Assembly (NCBI GenBank): GCA_016713025.1
Contig: JADJPZ010000004.1
Location: 1,488,001-1,552,000 of the forward strand
Length of the DNA stretch: 64,000 nt
Direction of reading: 5' to 3'
Source: Saprospiraceae bacterium
GTDB lineage: Bacteria; Bacteroidota; Bacteroidia; Chitinophagales; Saprospiraceae
Shown: positions 17,665 through 25,577 of the stretch, piece by piece
How positions within the stretch are numbered: the first letter of the stretch is position 1
Layout: the number at the start of each line of letters is the position of its first letter
Position numbers and translations under genes: made by a program
Notes under the pieces: generated by a model
Seen by the model: only the letters and a program-made list of their open reading frames with translations
Told to the model about the DNA's origin: nothing
Databases searched by the model: none

Positions 17665-18351
17665 TTAAAAGTTTATTGTTGACATTCCGCCATTGATGTG
17701 AATAATTTGTCCCGTGATCCATGATGCATCATCAGAAAGAAGAAAAGCGGCCATTTTTGATATATCTTCAGGTTGGCCGATGCGCTTCAAAGGGTGACGG
17801 CGAGCATTAGATTCAATTTTTTCTTCCGTATTGATCATTGAGGCCGCCAATGAAGTTTGAGTCAATGACGGAGCTATGCAGTTTACCCTGATGGATGGAG
17901 CCAGTTCTGCCGCAAGTGCCTTTGTAAGACCTTCTATGGCACCTTTACTTGCACTGACCAAACTATGAAAATTAAAACCTTTTTGTACAGCAACCGTAGA
18001 AAACAAAACTATGGAAGCATTGCCGGATGCTTTCAATGCTAGTAACAACTGCTGTATACAATCAACCGCACCTCCTACCTGAAGATTATAGTCTTCCAAA
18101 AAGGTCTGACGTGATATTCTTCCAAATGGTTTGAGAGAAATTGCTCCCGGACAATAAATCAGACCATGGATTACATTGGGTAGATTTTCTTTGTTTAAGG
18201 GTTGCTCGTGATTATAATGAAAATAGGTGATTTTGTCACTTACAGTCTGATTGGTATTGAATGAAGCATAAACAGTATACTGCTCAGCAAGTATCTCAGC
18301 CAATGATTTACCGATTCCGCTTGATCCACCTATGACTACAAAATTTTTCAT
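17665..18351 (-). CDS. Short-chain dehydrogenase/reductase lacking the catalytic tyrosine
   Basis: From the ATG giving MKNFVVIGGSSGIGKSLAEI the protein is 228 aa. A longer frame to 18516 runs into a MITE-like repeat and is rejected. The nucleotide motif GGSSGIG (about 8-14), the Ser in VLFSTVAVQKG and the C-terminal VNCIAPSLTQT are present. At the Y-x-x-x-K position the sequence is VSASKGAIEGL, so the usual catalytic Tyr is Val. This occurs in a subgroup of SDRs that may act as NAD(P) sensors or use a different mechanism. The ligand is unknown, and the gene is coupled to a downstream SRPBCC gene. Confidence 0.85.
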   Translation of the reverse strand: MKNFVVIGGSSGIGKSLAEILAEQYTVYASFNTNQTVSDKITYFHYNHEQPLNKENLPNVIHGLIYCPGAISLKPFGRISRQTFLEDYNLQVGGAVDCIQQLLLALKASGNASIVLFSTVAVQKGFNFHSLVSASKGAIEGLTKALAAELAPSIRVNCIAPSLTQTSLAASMINTEEKIESNARRHPLKRIGQPEDISKMAAFLLSDDASWITGQIIHINGGMSTINF

Positions 18352-18405
18352 TTTATTTGATGTTATTTCAATGGTTCTTGAAAAGTGAAAGGAAACATCA
18401 TACTG

Positions 18406-18436
18406 CAAAAATAGTTTTGCATGTGTGTATAACAAA
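18406..18436 (-). promoter_or_regulatory. Promoter of the SDR/SRPBCC operon, with -33 box inside a MITE end
   Basis: The minus strand shows TTTG (18436-18433), a 20-bp span with 19 bp between the TTG and the -7 box, then TATTTTTG (18413-18406). This is a textbook Bacteroidota promoter 55 bp before the ATG. The -33 box lies in the terminal inverted repeat of family A copy 2, and the -7 box lies just outside it. Confidence 0.6.
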
Positions 18437-18590
18437 TTGCACTTTTTCAGTGTTCTTTTTAATAAATGGTAAAAGCGTGGCTGAATTGGGCGGGTCGTCC
18501 CTTCAGAGCCTGCCAAGCTATGCTTGGAATTGAGGGTAGCGATGAAGAAAACTTGAATTCGTGCAGTTTGTTATACACACGTTTTGCATG
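18414..18590. repeat. MITE-like element, family A, copy 2, with 10-bp target duplication
   Basis: The termini TGTGTATAACAAATTGCAC (left, to 18442) and GTGCAGTTTGTTATACACAC (right, 18561-18580) are near-perfect inverted repeats. The element is flanked on both sides by the direct repeat GTTTTGCATG (18414-18423 and 18581-18590). The first bases of the left copy may belong to the element, so the duplication is 8-10 bp. The core GCCAAGCTATGCTTGG is shared with the other copies. There is no open frame for a transposase. Confidence 0.82.
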
Positions 18591-18608
18591 ATTTTGAAAA
18601 TTTTATCT

Positions 18609-18626
18609 TATCTTTGCTTATCTTTG
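18609..18626 (+). promoter_or_regulatory. Tandem -7 boxes (TATCTTTG twice) for the Uma2 gene
   Basis: Two exact TATCTTTG boxes, 10 bp apart (18609-18616 and 18619-18626), precede the TTG start at 18648. Each has a TTTTG about 22 bp upstream, one of them in the flank of the family A element. They could be alternative promoters or a small tandem duplication. Confidence 0.5.
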
Positions 18627-18647
18627 TAATGACAAATTGATTGGATT

Positions 18648-19256
18648 TTGGAAGAAAATATCATCAAAGAACCTGAAGCAGCATATAATAATACTCATTA
18701 CACATATGCTGACTATCTAAAATTTTCCTATGATGAGATGGTAGAGATCATCAAGGGTAAGATTTTCCGTATGAGTCCGGCACCTTCCAGTGGTCATCAG
18801 GGTATTTCCAGAAATTTATGCGGTATCTTATTCAATTATTTCAAAGGTAAGCAATGCCAGTTCTTTGATGCACCTTTTGATGTCATTTTGCCTGTGAAGG
18901 GAAAAGACTTTATGCAATCTGATCGTGTCGTACAACCGGATATCGTAGTCATTTGTGATCCATCCAAAATTCAGGAAAAAGGCTGCTTTGGAGCTCCCGA
19001 TTGGATTATAGAAATACTTTCACCACACACCACTAAAAAAGACATTCAGGATAAATTTGATCTGTATGAGGAATCAGGAGTCAAAGAATACTGGATTGTT
19101 GAACCCAAAAACAATACAGTTGAAGTTTTTGAACTTGAAAATGAAAAATACAGAAGGGTGAGAGCTTATGTGCAAGACGATATTGTACAATGTTGCACTA
19201 TCAATGGCTTATCGATTGACTTAAAGGATGTTTTTGAAGTGTACACAACCATATAA
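18648..19256 (+). CDS. Uma2 family (PD-(D/E)XK) endonuclease-like protein
   Basis: The 202-aa protein begins at TTG, because an in-frame stop (18630-18632) precludes an upstream ATG and the next ATG would cut off the conserved YTYADYLKFSYDE entry. The fold markers are EIIKGKIFRMSPAPSSGHQ, VVQPDIVVICDP (acidic residue), GAPDWIIEILSP (catalytic Glu) and EESGVKEYWIVEP (Lys-containing strand). These are the restriction-endonuclease-like motifs of the Uma2/DUF820 family, common in cyanobacteria and Bacteroidota. Its role is unknown. No methylase or partner gene is adjacent. Confidence 0.88.
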   Translation: MEENIIKEPEAAYNNTHYTYADYLKFSYDEMVEIIKGKIFRMSPAPSSGHQGISRNLCGILFNYFKGKQCQFFDAPFDVILPVKGKDFMQSDRVVQPDIVVICDPSKIQEKGCFGAPDWIIEILSPHTTKKDIQDKFDLYEESGVKEYWIVEPKNNTVEVFELENEKYRRVRAYVQDDIVQCCTINGLSIDLKDVFEVYTTI

Positions 19257-19341
19257 GTTTATCAAAAAGATAAATTTTAGGTTTCGCACCAAATTCTTTT
19301 CAATACTTCTTGTAAAATTAGTAAAAATTAAAAAATACTTT

Positions 19342-19349
19342 TATATTTG
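19342..19349 (+). promoter_or_regulatory. Putative -7 box (TATATTTG)
   Basis: This is an exact TAnnTTTG match 20 bp before the start of the 170-aa exported protein gene. Confidence 0.4.
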
Positions 19350-19369
19350 TTTTATCTTTTAAATCTTAT

Positions 19370-19882
19370 ATGATAATGGCAAGATTTCTTTTTGTTTTAA
19401 TTTTTTCCACAGGCATTGCTACCGTATCTATTGGTCAGACAAATTTTGTCACTGCAGGCACACGGGTCGAATCCAATAGCAATATTCATGGATTTCCTAA
19501 AAATAAGTATGAAATTGTGATCAATTCAGATGATTCATTTGATATTGCATATGAAAAAATAAAAAATCATATCATTGATTATGGATTTAAAATTAAAACT
19601 TCTGATAAAAATAAAGGAACAATAATTACAACCAGCGAGCAAATTAAATATTGGAGATTTGATGCTCAATTGAATGTAAGTCTTATTAAAAAAGGTAAAA
19701 GTACGAAAATTGAAATTACGGGAAAGGTTGAGAGAAATTATTTTGGCGAATTATGGGATGTGGTCGAATCAACAATTCCCCATTCAATAAAAGGTGTAAA
19801 TGGTCAATTGGTTGAGATGATGCATGAATTGGTACTAACTTACTATAGGTATGAAGATGAACAAGCCCTGACAATCAGATAA
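19370..19882 (+). CDS. Small exported hypothetical protein
   Basis: The product is 170 aa, or 168 aa if the ATG at 19376 (MARFL) is used. A signal peptide ends near SIGQ (about residue 23). The mature part has a DDSFDIAYEKIKNHIIDYGFKI helix-strand segment and KGTIITTSEQIKYW, then alternating strands (LNVSLIKKGKSTKIEITGKV). This resembles the DUF4410/'lipoprotein-like' alpha-beta fold that converts small variations in peptide input to a bounded value, but I cannot name a family. The gene is monocistronic with its own promoter box. Confidence 0.65.
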   Translation: MIMARFLFVLIFSTGIATVSIGQTNFVTAGTRVESNSNIHGFPKNKYEIVINSDDSFDIAYEKIKNHIIDYGFKIKTSDKNKGTIITTSEQIKYWRFDAQLNVSLIKKGKSTKIEITGKVERNYFGELWDVVESTIPHSIKGVNGQLVEMMHELVLTYYRYEDEQALTIR

Positions 19883-20023
19883 ATTATAAGTTCATTCTGA
19901 TACAAAACATTCATAATTGCTTGCAATTAAAATTTTTCCCAACACAATTTTTCCGAAGGTACAAAGATGTTGAAAGAATCTGCAAAAAGGACTATATAAG
20001 TCCTAAATTTCAATAATTTACTT

Positions 20024-20031
20024 TATGTTTG
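20024..20031 (+). promoter_or_regulatory. Putative -7 box (TATGTTTG)
   Basis: This exact TAnnTTTG match lies 20 bp before the ATG at 20052. It overlaps the first codon of a longer frame (from 20025), which argues for the shorter start. Confidence 0.45.
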
Positions 20032-20051
20032 TGCCACAAAATCACCTGAGT

Positions 20052-20504
20052 ATGAAACATCATCTATTCAAAGGACTTTTTGTTCTGTTTCTTTTTTTCA
20101 ATTTACAGCATGCCCATAGTCAATTTTATTTTGGTGGTGGTATGAAATTCAACTCCAATACTGATTTCAAAGCATTGGGCCTTAACGCAAAACTGGGAAA
20201 AGACATTTCTGAAAAATTTGAAATCAACACTGACTTTACTTATTACATTGCGAGCAAAGCTTCCTGGTCTTTGGATTTGGATTTGCATTACAGGCTATTC
20301 AATATCAATGACAAATTATTTATAAGTCCTATGGGTGGTCTCAATTTTACAAAAACTGCTGTGATCAACAATTCCATTAGTTTGGGAGCTTCCTTCAAAG
20401 TACCTTCAGAAAAATACACCTATTACGTTGAGCCACGATGGATACTTGACAATGCACAGTTTGTATTTAGTGTCGGTGTGATTTATCCCAATATTGAGTG
20501 GTAA
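20052..20504 (+). CDS. Small exported outer-membrane beta-barrel-like protein
   Basis: From ATG 20052 the product is 150 aa with a signal peptide ending HAHSQ. The mature protein is a series of short amphipathic strands (FYFGGGMKFNSNTDF, KFEINTDFTYYIAS, SWSLDLDLHYRLFNI, KYTYYVEPRWILD) and ends FSVGVIYPNIEW with a terminal Trp. This is consistent with an eight-stranded OmpW/OmpX-like barrel. No specific family is recognised. The next gene follows 30 bp later and could be read through, but its function is unrelated. Confidence 0.7.
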   Translation: MKHHLFKGLFVLFLFFNLQHAHSQFYFGGGMKFNSNTDFKALGLNAKLGKDISEKFEINTDFTYYIASKASWSLDLDLHYRLFNINDKLFISPMGGLNFTKTAVINNSISLGASFKVPSEKYTYYVEPRWILDNAQFVFSVGVIYPNIEW

Positions 20505-20534
20505 ATAAACTTGTTCTGAAAAACATTACTTTCT

Positions 20535-21524
20535 ATGCCGTTAATAACAGCATCAACCCCTTACAAGCCACCTCTTTGGCTTAGAAATGGTCATATCAAT
20601 ACTTTTTATCCTTACTTTTTCAGAAAACGCATCCAACACAAATATACAAGAAAAAGGTATAGCACACCCGATCAGGATTTTTTTGATGTGGACTGGCTTC
20701 ACATCAATAATTCAAAAAAGCTCGCCATCCTTATTCATGGACTTGAAGGATCAAGTGATTCCCAATATATAATGGGCACTACACATGCTTTGGGCCAAAA
20801 TGGGTTCAATATTGCAGCCTTCAACTTCAGATCATGCAGTGGCGAGATGAATCAACAGCCAGCCCTGTATCATAGTGGGTGGACTCGTGACCTACATCAA
20901 CTTATCACTCATGCTGCCAATGAGTTTGATGAGATATTTATCTGTGGATTTAGTCTGGGTGGAAATGTAACTATGAAATATCTGGGAGATGGGGTATATC
21001 CACTGAGTCATAAGATAAAGGCATCAGCAGGTATCTCCGTACCTTGTGATCTGAGAGCAGGTAGCATTAAGATCATGCATCTAAAAAATCACTTTTATGA
21101 AAATAAATTTCTCGAAACCCTACTTGCAAAAATGAAAATCAAACAACAACAATTTCCTGAAGTGGCAGATTTTTCAAAGATTTCAAAAGTAAAGACGCTA
21201 TGGGATTTTGATGAATATTTCACAGCTCCCATTCATGGCTTCAGAGATGCAAAAGATTATTATGCCTGTTGTAACAGTCTCCGGTTTCTGGAAAATATCA
21301 AGTTACCGTCTTTGATTATCAATGCTCTGGATGACTCATTTTTGCCAGCTTCTTCTTACCCTTACAGTCAGGCTGAATCTAACGAAAACCTTTTTTTGAT
21401 GACACCAAAGCATGGTGGACATGTTGGTTTCACTACTTTTGGCACATCTCACTATTGGGTTGAAAATGAAATTTTACGATTTTTTGAGAGATATTCTGCA
21501 ATTCCAGCTGGAAATAAAAAATAA
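20535..21524 (+). CDS. Alpha/beta hydrolase of the YheT family
   Basis: The 329-aa protein matches YheT/ABHD1-like hydrolases. It has PPLWLRNGHINTFYPYFFRK at the N-terminus, an oxyanion-region LIHGLEGSSDS, and nucleophile elbow GFSLGGN with Ser at about residue 138. An Asp in INALDDSFLP and a His in PKHGGHVGFT complete the triad. The family includes putative esterases or lipases, with substrates in bacteria unproven. No signal peptide is seen, so it acts in the cytosol or at the membrane face. It sits between two envelope-protein genes but is not obviously coupled. Confidence 0.88.
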   Translation: MPLITASTPYKPPLWLRNGHINTFYPYFFRKRIQHKYTRKRYSTPDQDFFDVDWLHINNSKKLAILIHGLEGSSDSQYIMGTTHALGQNGFNIAAFNFRSCSGEMNQQPALYHSGWTRDLHQLITHAANEFDEIFICGFSLGGNVTMKYLGDGVYPLSHKIKASAGISVPCDLRAGSIKIMHLKNHFYENKFLETLLAKMKIKQQQFPEVADFSKISKVKTLWDFDEYFTAPIHGFRDAKDYYACCNSLRFLENIKLPSLIINALDDSFLPASSYPYSQAESNENLFLMTPKHGGHVGFTTFGTSHYWVENEILRFFERYSAIPAGNKK

Positions 21525-21584
21525 AGAATCATTTCAATACAAAAATGACCATAAACACGTTATAAAAAAATACTATTCACTTTT

Positions 21585-23903
21585 ATGGTTTCTTTCTGCA
21601 GAAAAATCGTTTTTTTACTTTTCGTCTTTATATCCATACCTATCAGTAATGCCCAGATCAAAGGAACAATTAAAGATCAAAACAAACAACCTTTAGCTTA
21701 TGCTTCCATCTATATCGAAGGTACAAGCATAGGTACAGTCACCAATGCTTCAGGAGATTATGAACTGGAACTAAAAGAAATCGGTGAGTACAATATCACA
21801 TGTCAATATGTAGGCTACAAAAAGGAAACATTTACGATCAGATACGACGGAAAACCTGTAACAAAACATATCGTTCTCACAGAAGATGAAAATATACTTT
21901 CAGAACTGGTAATCACGGCTGATCGTGAGGATCCGGCTTATGCTATCATCCGAAAGGCAATTAAAAAGAGAAATTATTATAAAAACCACCTAAAAAGTTA
22001 TGAAGCAGATCTATATGTAAAGGGCCTTGTAAAAATAACCCAAAGTCCAAAAAAAATTCTTGGAGAAGAAATTGGTACTATGAATGGTATTCTGGACACC
22101 ACTGGACAAGGCATAGTATATTTGTCTGAATCAAAGTCAAAATTTTATTATCAGCATCCCAACAAGACTAAAGAAATCATGACTTCTTCGGTCACTTCCG
22201 GGTCCAATAGTCTTTTTTCAGCCAATCAATTTTCATGGACTCTCTCATTTGATATTTATAGTGAATATCTGAATTTTAGCCGATCCGTGGTTTCACCTAT
22301 CGCAGATGTGGCGTTCTCTTATTATGATTACAAACTCGAAAAGACCATCATAGACGAAACAGGGATTGGAATCAATAAAATAAGATTGATCCCTAAGTCA
22401 AAAAACGATCCTCTACTCACTGGGTATATCTACATCACCGATGATCTCTGGAACGTTCACAGTACTGATATTGTTTTGGCTGGTTCAGCACTAAAAAATA
22501 CCTTTCTTGATACTATCGCCATAAAACAAATCTATCTTCCAGTCAAGGATCCCGATGTCTGGAAGCTGTTCAGTCAGGTTATCAGTTTTAGAGCCGGACT
22601 ATTAGGGTTTAAAATGGGTGGCAATTTCACTTACATTTTCTCAGATTATCAACCCGAAAAAAATGTATCCGAACACTTCGTCACCAATGAAACTTTTAAG
22701 GTAGATAAGGCAGCTCTTAACAAAGACACCCTTTTTTGGCAAAAAACAAGACCGGTTCCTCTTACTGATGAAGAAATAAAAGATTACGTCCAAAAAGACT
22801 CCTTGCAGCGTTTATGGAATACTAAATCCTATATGGACTCAGTGGACAGAAAAAATAACCGGTTACGTCCGATGAGTTTAATAAGCGGATACACCTATGC
22901 AAACACCTATAGAAAACAATCCTGGACTTACACAAGTCCGCTCAATACTTTAAGATTTAATGCGGTAGAAGGATTAAAACTTGATGCAAGTATCAAATAT
23001 CAGAAATCAGACTCACTCTATAGAAGATGGATCCTTGAACCCAGACTACAGTACGGTTTCTCAGATGAGATATTAAAACCCTCTATTCATGCCGAATATC
23101 GATATGACAATTACAATCAGGGGTTTTTCACATTTGATGCCGGAAAAAGGAATATCCAGTTTGACCCTCGCGAACCCGTCAACGAACGAGGCAATTCATG
23201 GGCGTCCCTATGGTCAAAACTCAATGGGATAAGGCTGTATGAAAGTAATTTCGTTGAGGCAGGTTATCGAAGAGAAGTATTTAATGGCTTTTATATAAAC
23301 CTAAAGTCCGGATATCATCACCGCAAACCGGTCAAAGTCAATTCTAACTACAGTTTCAGATTCAAAAATCAATTGTATGAAGAAAACATTCCGAGTGCTG
23401 CCCTCCCGCCGTCGTCATACGCTGAAAATAAATACTGGAAGAACAAAATAAACATACTGATCCGCCCTGCACAAAAATACAGCAGCTATCCGAATTTTAA
23501 AGACAGAGATGCTTCAGACTGGCCAAATGTAGAAATCGAATTTGAATCAGGCATACCTTTGGAATCAAATTCATCACAGTTCAATAAACTCACGCTTCGT
23601 GTCAGAGACAGGTATCTCAATCTCCGGTTGTTGGGTTACACGAGTTACAACATTGAAGGTGGAAAATACTTTGGAGCTGGTCCTTCCTTTTTTGGTGATT
23701 ATTTCCATCCTATGGGCAATGAATTTCTGATGCCAATTGAACCGGATTTGAGTAGTTTCAATCTACTCCCATTCTATTCATACAGTACTGACCTCCACTA
23801 TGCCCAGTTTAATTTCAGGCATCATTTCAATGGTTTTATCACCGATAAAATCCCACTGCTCAATAAAACACCACTTAAGCTTGTTTTTGGATTCTCTCAA
23901 TGA
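21585..23903 (+). CDS. DUF5686/carboxypeptidase-regulatory-like outer-membrane protein, frameshifted near its end
   Basis: The 772-aa frame has a signal peptide (ending ISNAQ), a CarboxypepD_reg-like domain at about 25-105 (IKGTIKDQNKQPLAYASIYI), and a long DUF5686 region with barrel-like strands. The stop at 23901-23903 falls right after LKLVFGFSQ, where relatives continue through a last strand pair. The overlapping frame 23900-24067 encodes exactly that missing tail (VPEKSPYSEAIIGFENF), so one indel separates the two. This may be a real lesion, a programmed shift or a sequencing error. The AATGA overlap would allow termination-reinitiation. Full length would be about 825 aa. Confidence 0.85.
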   Translation: MVSFCRKIVFLLFVFISIPISNAQIKGTIKDQNKQPLAYASIYIEGTSIGTVTNASGDYELELKEIGEYNITCQYVGYKKETFTIRYDGKPVTKHIVLTEDENILSELVITADREDPAYAIIRKAIKKRNYYKNHLKSYEADLYVKGLVKITQSPKKILGEEIGTMNGILDTTGQGIVYLSESKSKFYYQHPNKTKEIMTSSVTSGSNSLFSANQFSWTLSFDIYSEYLNFSRSVVSPIADVAFSYYDYKLEKTIIDETGIGINKIRLIPKSKNDPLLTGYIYITDDLWNVHSTDIVLAGSALKNTFLDTIAIKQIYLPVKDPDVWKLFSQVISFRAGLLGFKMGGNFTYIFSDYQPEKNVSEHFVTNETFKVDKAALNKDTLFWQKTRPVPLTDEEIKDYVQKDSLQRLWNTKSYMDSVDRKNNRLRPMSLISGYTYANTYRKQSWTYTSPLNTLRFNAVEGLKLDASIKYQKSDSLYRRWILEPRLQYGFSDEILKPSIHAEYRYDNYNQGFFTFDAGKRNIQFDPREPVNERGNSWASLWSKLNGIRLYESNFVEAGYRREVFNGFYINLKSGYHHRKPVKVNSNYSFRFKNQLYEENIPSAALPPSSYAENKYWKNKINILIRPAQKYSSYPNFKDRDASDWPNVEIEFESGIPLESNSSQFNKLTLRVRDRYLNLRLLGYTSYNIEGGKYFGAGPSFFGDYFHPMGNEFLMPIEPDLSSFNLLPFYSYSTDLHYAQFNFRHHFNGFITDKIPLLNKTPLKLVFGFSQ

Positions 23904-24067
23904 GTGTTCCTGAGAAAAGTCCTTATTCGGAGGCCATAATTGGCTTTGAAAATTTTCGGATAGGACCTATAAAGTTGTTTGACATTGACTATACCTGGGC
24001 TTTTGGTGCTGAAGGATTGATAGATCATGGCATCACCATCAGACTATCTCAGGTGCTGAATAATTAA
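23900..24067 (+). pseudogene. Displaced C-terminal tail of the DUF5686 gene (other frame)
   Basis: These 55 codons start at an ATG overlapping the stop of the main frame. The peptide includes PEKSPYSEAIIGFENFRIG and DIDYTWAFG, and ends ITIRLSQVLNN. It resembles the conserved final strands of DUF5686 proteins and has no signal of its own. It is best read as the severed 3' end of the preceding gene. Confidence 0.75.
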
Positions 24068-24194
24068 AAGTGTCTTAATTTTTATAAAAATATTAATGGT
24101 ATTAAAAACAAACTACCTTTAGTCAATACTTAAATTCAGTAAAAATTAAATATGTCATTTTAACAATCAAATATATTTTATACAAAACAGAAAA

Positions 24195-24273
24195 TTGATT
24201 GCGAAAATCTGCAATCATAATCATTTAATTTACAATACATTATGATATAATTTTTCGCAGAATATTTTCTGTC
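24195..24273 (-). repeat. Dispersed repeat C, copy 2
   Basis: The sequence from TTGATTGCGAAAATCTGCAA to AATATTTTCTGTCCA is the inverted partner of 16301-16382. It again lies between convergent genes (DUF5686 and FtsE-like). The remaining bases of the 411-bp gap (24068-24478) show no gene or clear signal. Confidence 0.7.
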
Positions 24274-24478
24274 CACAATAATAGCTTTAAGTTTGGGTCC
24301 ACTTTAAAAAAGTCTTTGATGTTAAAAGTGAAAAACTATTTATTTCTACAAAAATGACAATCAAACGTTTTTCTTTTTGCAAGCCTTCTTATCAGGCATA
24401 GGTGAGTAAAAAGTGGTTGATTTTTATAAAATATTTGTTATCGGAACAGACTCAAGAATGTACCTAAAGTTCCTTAAG

Positions 24479-25156
24479 CTAACCCACTTCTGCAAGACTT
24501 CCCGATTCGCACTTGTACACTCTTGCAGGAAACTTTTGAATCAGCCTGTAATCATGTGTAGCGATGATGATGGATGTACTGAATTCTCTTGCCAGCCTGT
24601 TCAAAAGGTATAGAATTTCATCACTTGTATCAGGATCAAGGTTACCGGTCGGCTCGTCAGCTATGATTACAGGTGGATTGTTGAGCAGTGCTCTCGCTAT
24701 AACTACCCGCTGTTGCTCACCGCCGGAGAGAATAGATACATTTTTTTTTTCATGACCAGCCAATCCTACCATATTCAATACCTGTAGGACTCTTGAATGC
24801 ATTTGTGCCCTATCTTTCCAGCCTGTAGCCTCCAGTATGTACATCAGGTTTTTACCAACACTCCAATCATCAAAAAGTATAAAATCCTGAAATACCATGC
24901 CTATCTTACGTCTCAGCATAGGTATATTCTTTTCTTCCAAATCGTGTAGTTGAAATCCGGCTACTGACGCCTTACCGGTGCGGATCGGCAAGCTGCCATA
25001 AATTGTTTTTAGAAAACTTGTCTTTCCACTACCTGATTTGCCAATGATATAACATGTCTCTGCTGGGGCGAGATTAAAATGTACTCCCGAAAGAACCACG
25101 TTTTCATCCTGAAGGATATCTACGTTTTCAAATGAAATTACAGAAACTTTATTCAA
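24479..25156 (-). CDS. ftsE: ABC-type ATP-binding protein, FtsE-like
   Basis: From a TTG start (LNKVSVISFENVDIL) the product is 225 aa, the normal FtsE length. A longer frame to 25321 crosses the promoter and a palindrome, so it is rejected. Visible motifs are Walker A GKSGSGKT, Q-loop VFQDFILF, signature LSGGEQQRV, Walker B VIIADEPTG and the H-loop in IIIATHDYRLI. FtsE works with the permease-like FtsX to control peptidoglycan hydrolases at the divisome, and phenylalanine-poor RRKIGMVFQDF is typical. No ftsX is adjacent, which is common in Bacteroidota, so LolD-type proteins remain a less likely alternative. Confidence 0.8.
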   Translation of the reverse strand: MNKVSVISFENVDILQDENVVLSGVHFNLAPAETCYIIGKSGSGKTSFLKTIYGSLPIRTGKASVAGFQLHDLEEKNIPMLRRKIGMVFQDFILFDDWSVGKNLMYILEATGWKDRAQMHSRVLQVLNMVGLAGHEKKNVSILSGGEQQRVVIARALLNNPPVIIADEPTGNLDPDTSDEILYLLNRLAREFSTSIIIATHDYRLIQKFPARVYKCESGSLAEVG

Positions 25157-25181
25157 AATACTGATTTTGCCTAATTTGGCA

Positions 25182-25189
25182 CAAATATA
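25182..25189 (-). promoter_or_regulatory. Putative -7 box (TATATTTG) of the ftsE-like gene
   Basis: The minus strand shows an exact TAnnTTTG match 25 bp before the TTG start codon, supporting that start. Confidence 0.5.
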
Positions 25190-25215
25190 GCTTTTTTTAA
25201 TATTTATACTTGATG

Positions 25216-25250
25216 TAAATTTGATTGTAAAAATTTTACAATCAAATTTA
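25216..25250. promoter_or_regulatory. Perfect 17-bp inverted repeat upstream of the ftsE-like gene
   Basis: TAAATTTGATTGTAAAA and its exact reverse complement flank a single base, giving a 35-bp palindrome 26 bp upstream of the -7 box. It covers the region where the -33 box would fall, so it could be an operator or a small relic repeat. Its GATTGTAAA arm recalls the end of dispersed repeat C. Confidence 0.6.
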
Positions 25251-25352
25251 GACATTTTCAATGAATTAAAATCAAAATTTTTCGCTATCCAATTTCTTTT
25301 GACTCTAAATTTCTTTAACAAAATTGTACCCCATTAGAATTGCCAAAAAATA

Positions 25353-25384
25353 AAAAAGGGAAGCGTTTTATGTCTTCCCTTTTT
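25353..25384 (-). terminator. Hairpin terminator of the OmpA/HhH operon
   Basis: An 11-bp perfect stem (AAAAAGGGAAG / CTTCCCTTTTT) with a 10-nt loop is flanked by A and T runs. It lies 190 bp beyond the stop of the HhH gene on the minus strand and could work in both directions. A weaker 7-bp stem (TAAAGAC/GTCTTTA) lies at 25460-25480. Confidence 0.75.
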
Positions 25385-25577
25385 ATACCGACGAGAATTC
25401 ATTTTTCTATAGACGATGGTACTCATGTCTTTATTTTAAAAATAATTCTGTCGCCATTATAAAGACGATAAATGTCTTTAAAGTCAAGCTTCGCTTCGTC
25501 CTTACTCAAAATGAATACATTAGTTGATAATTTTTTTTTCAAACCAATTTATTTTGAGTATAAAATAACATGATTTA

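Noticed and set aside
17665..18516. 283-aa version of the SDR
   Set aside because: The extra N-terminus is translated from the promoter and a MITE-like element and lacks family similarity.
24479..25321. 280-aa version of the FtsE-like protein
   Set aside because: It crosses a promoter and a perfect palindrome. The TTG start gives the family length.
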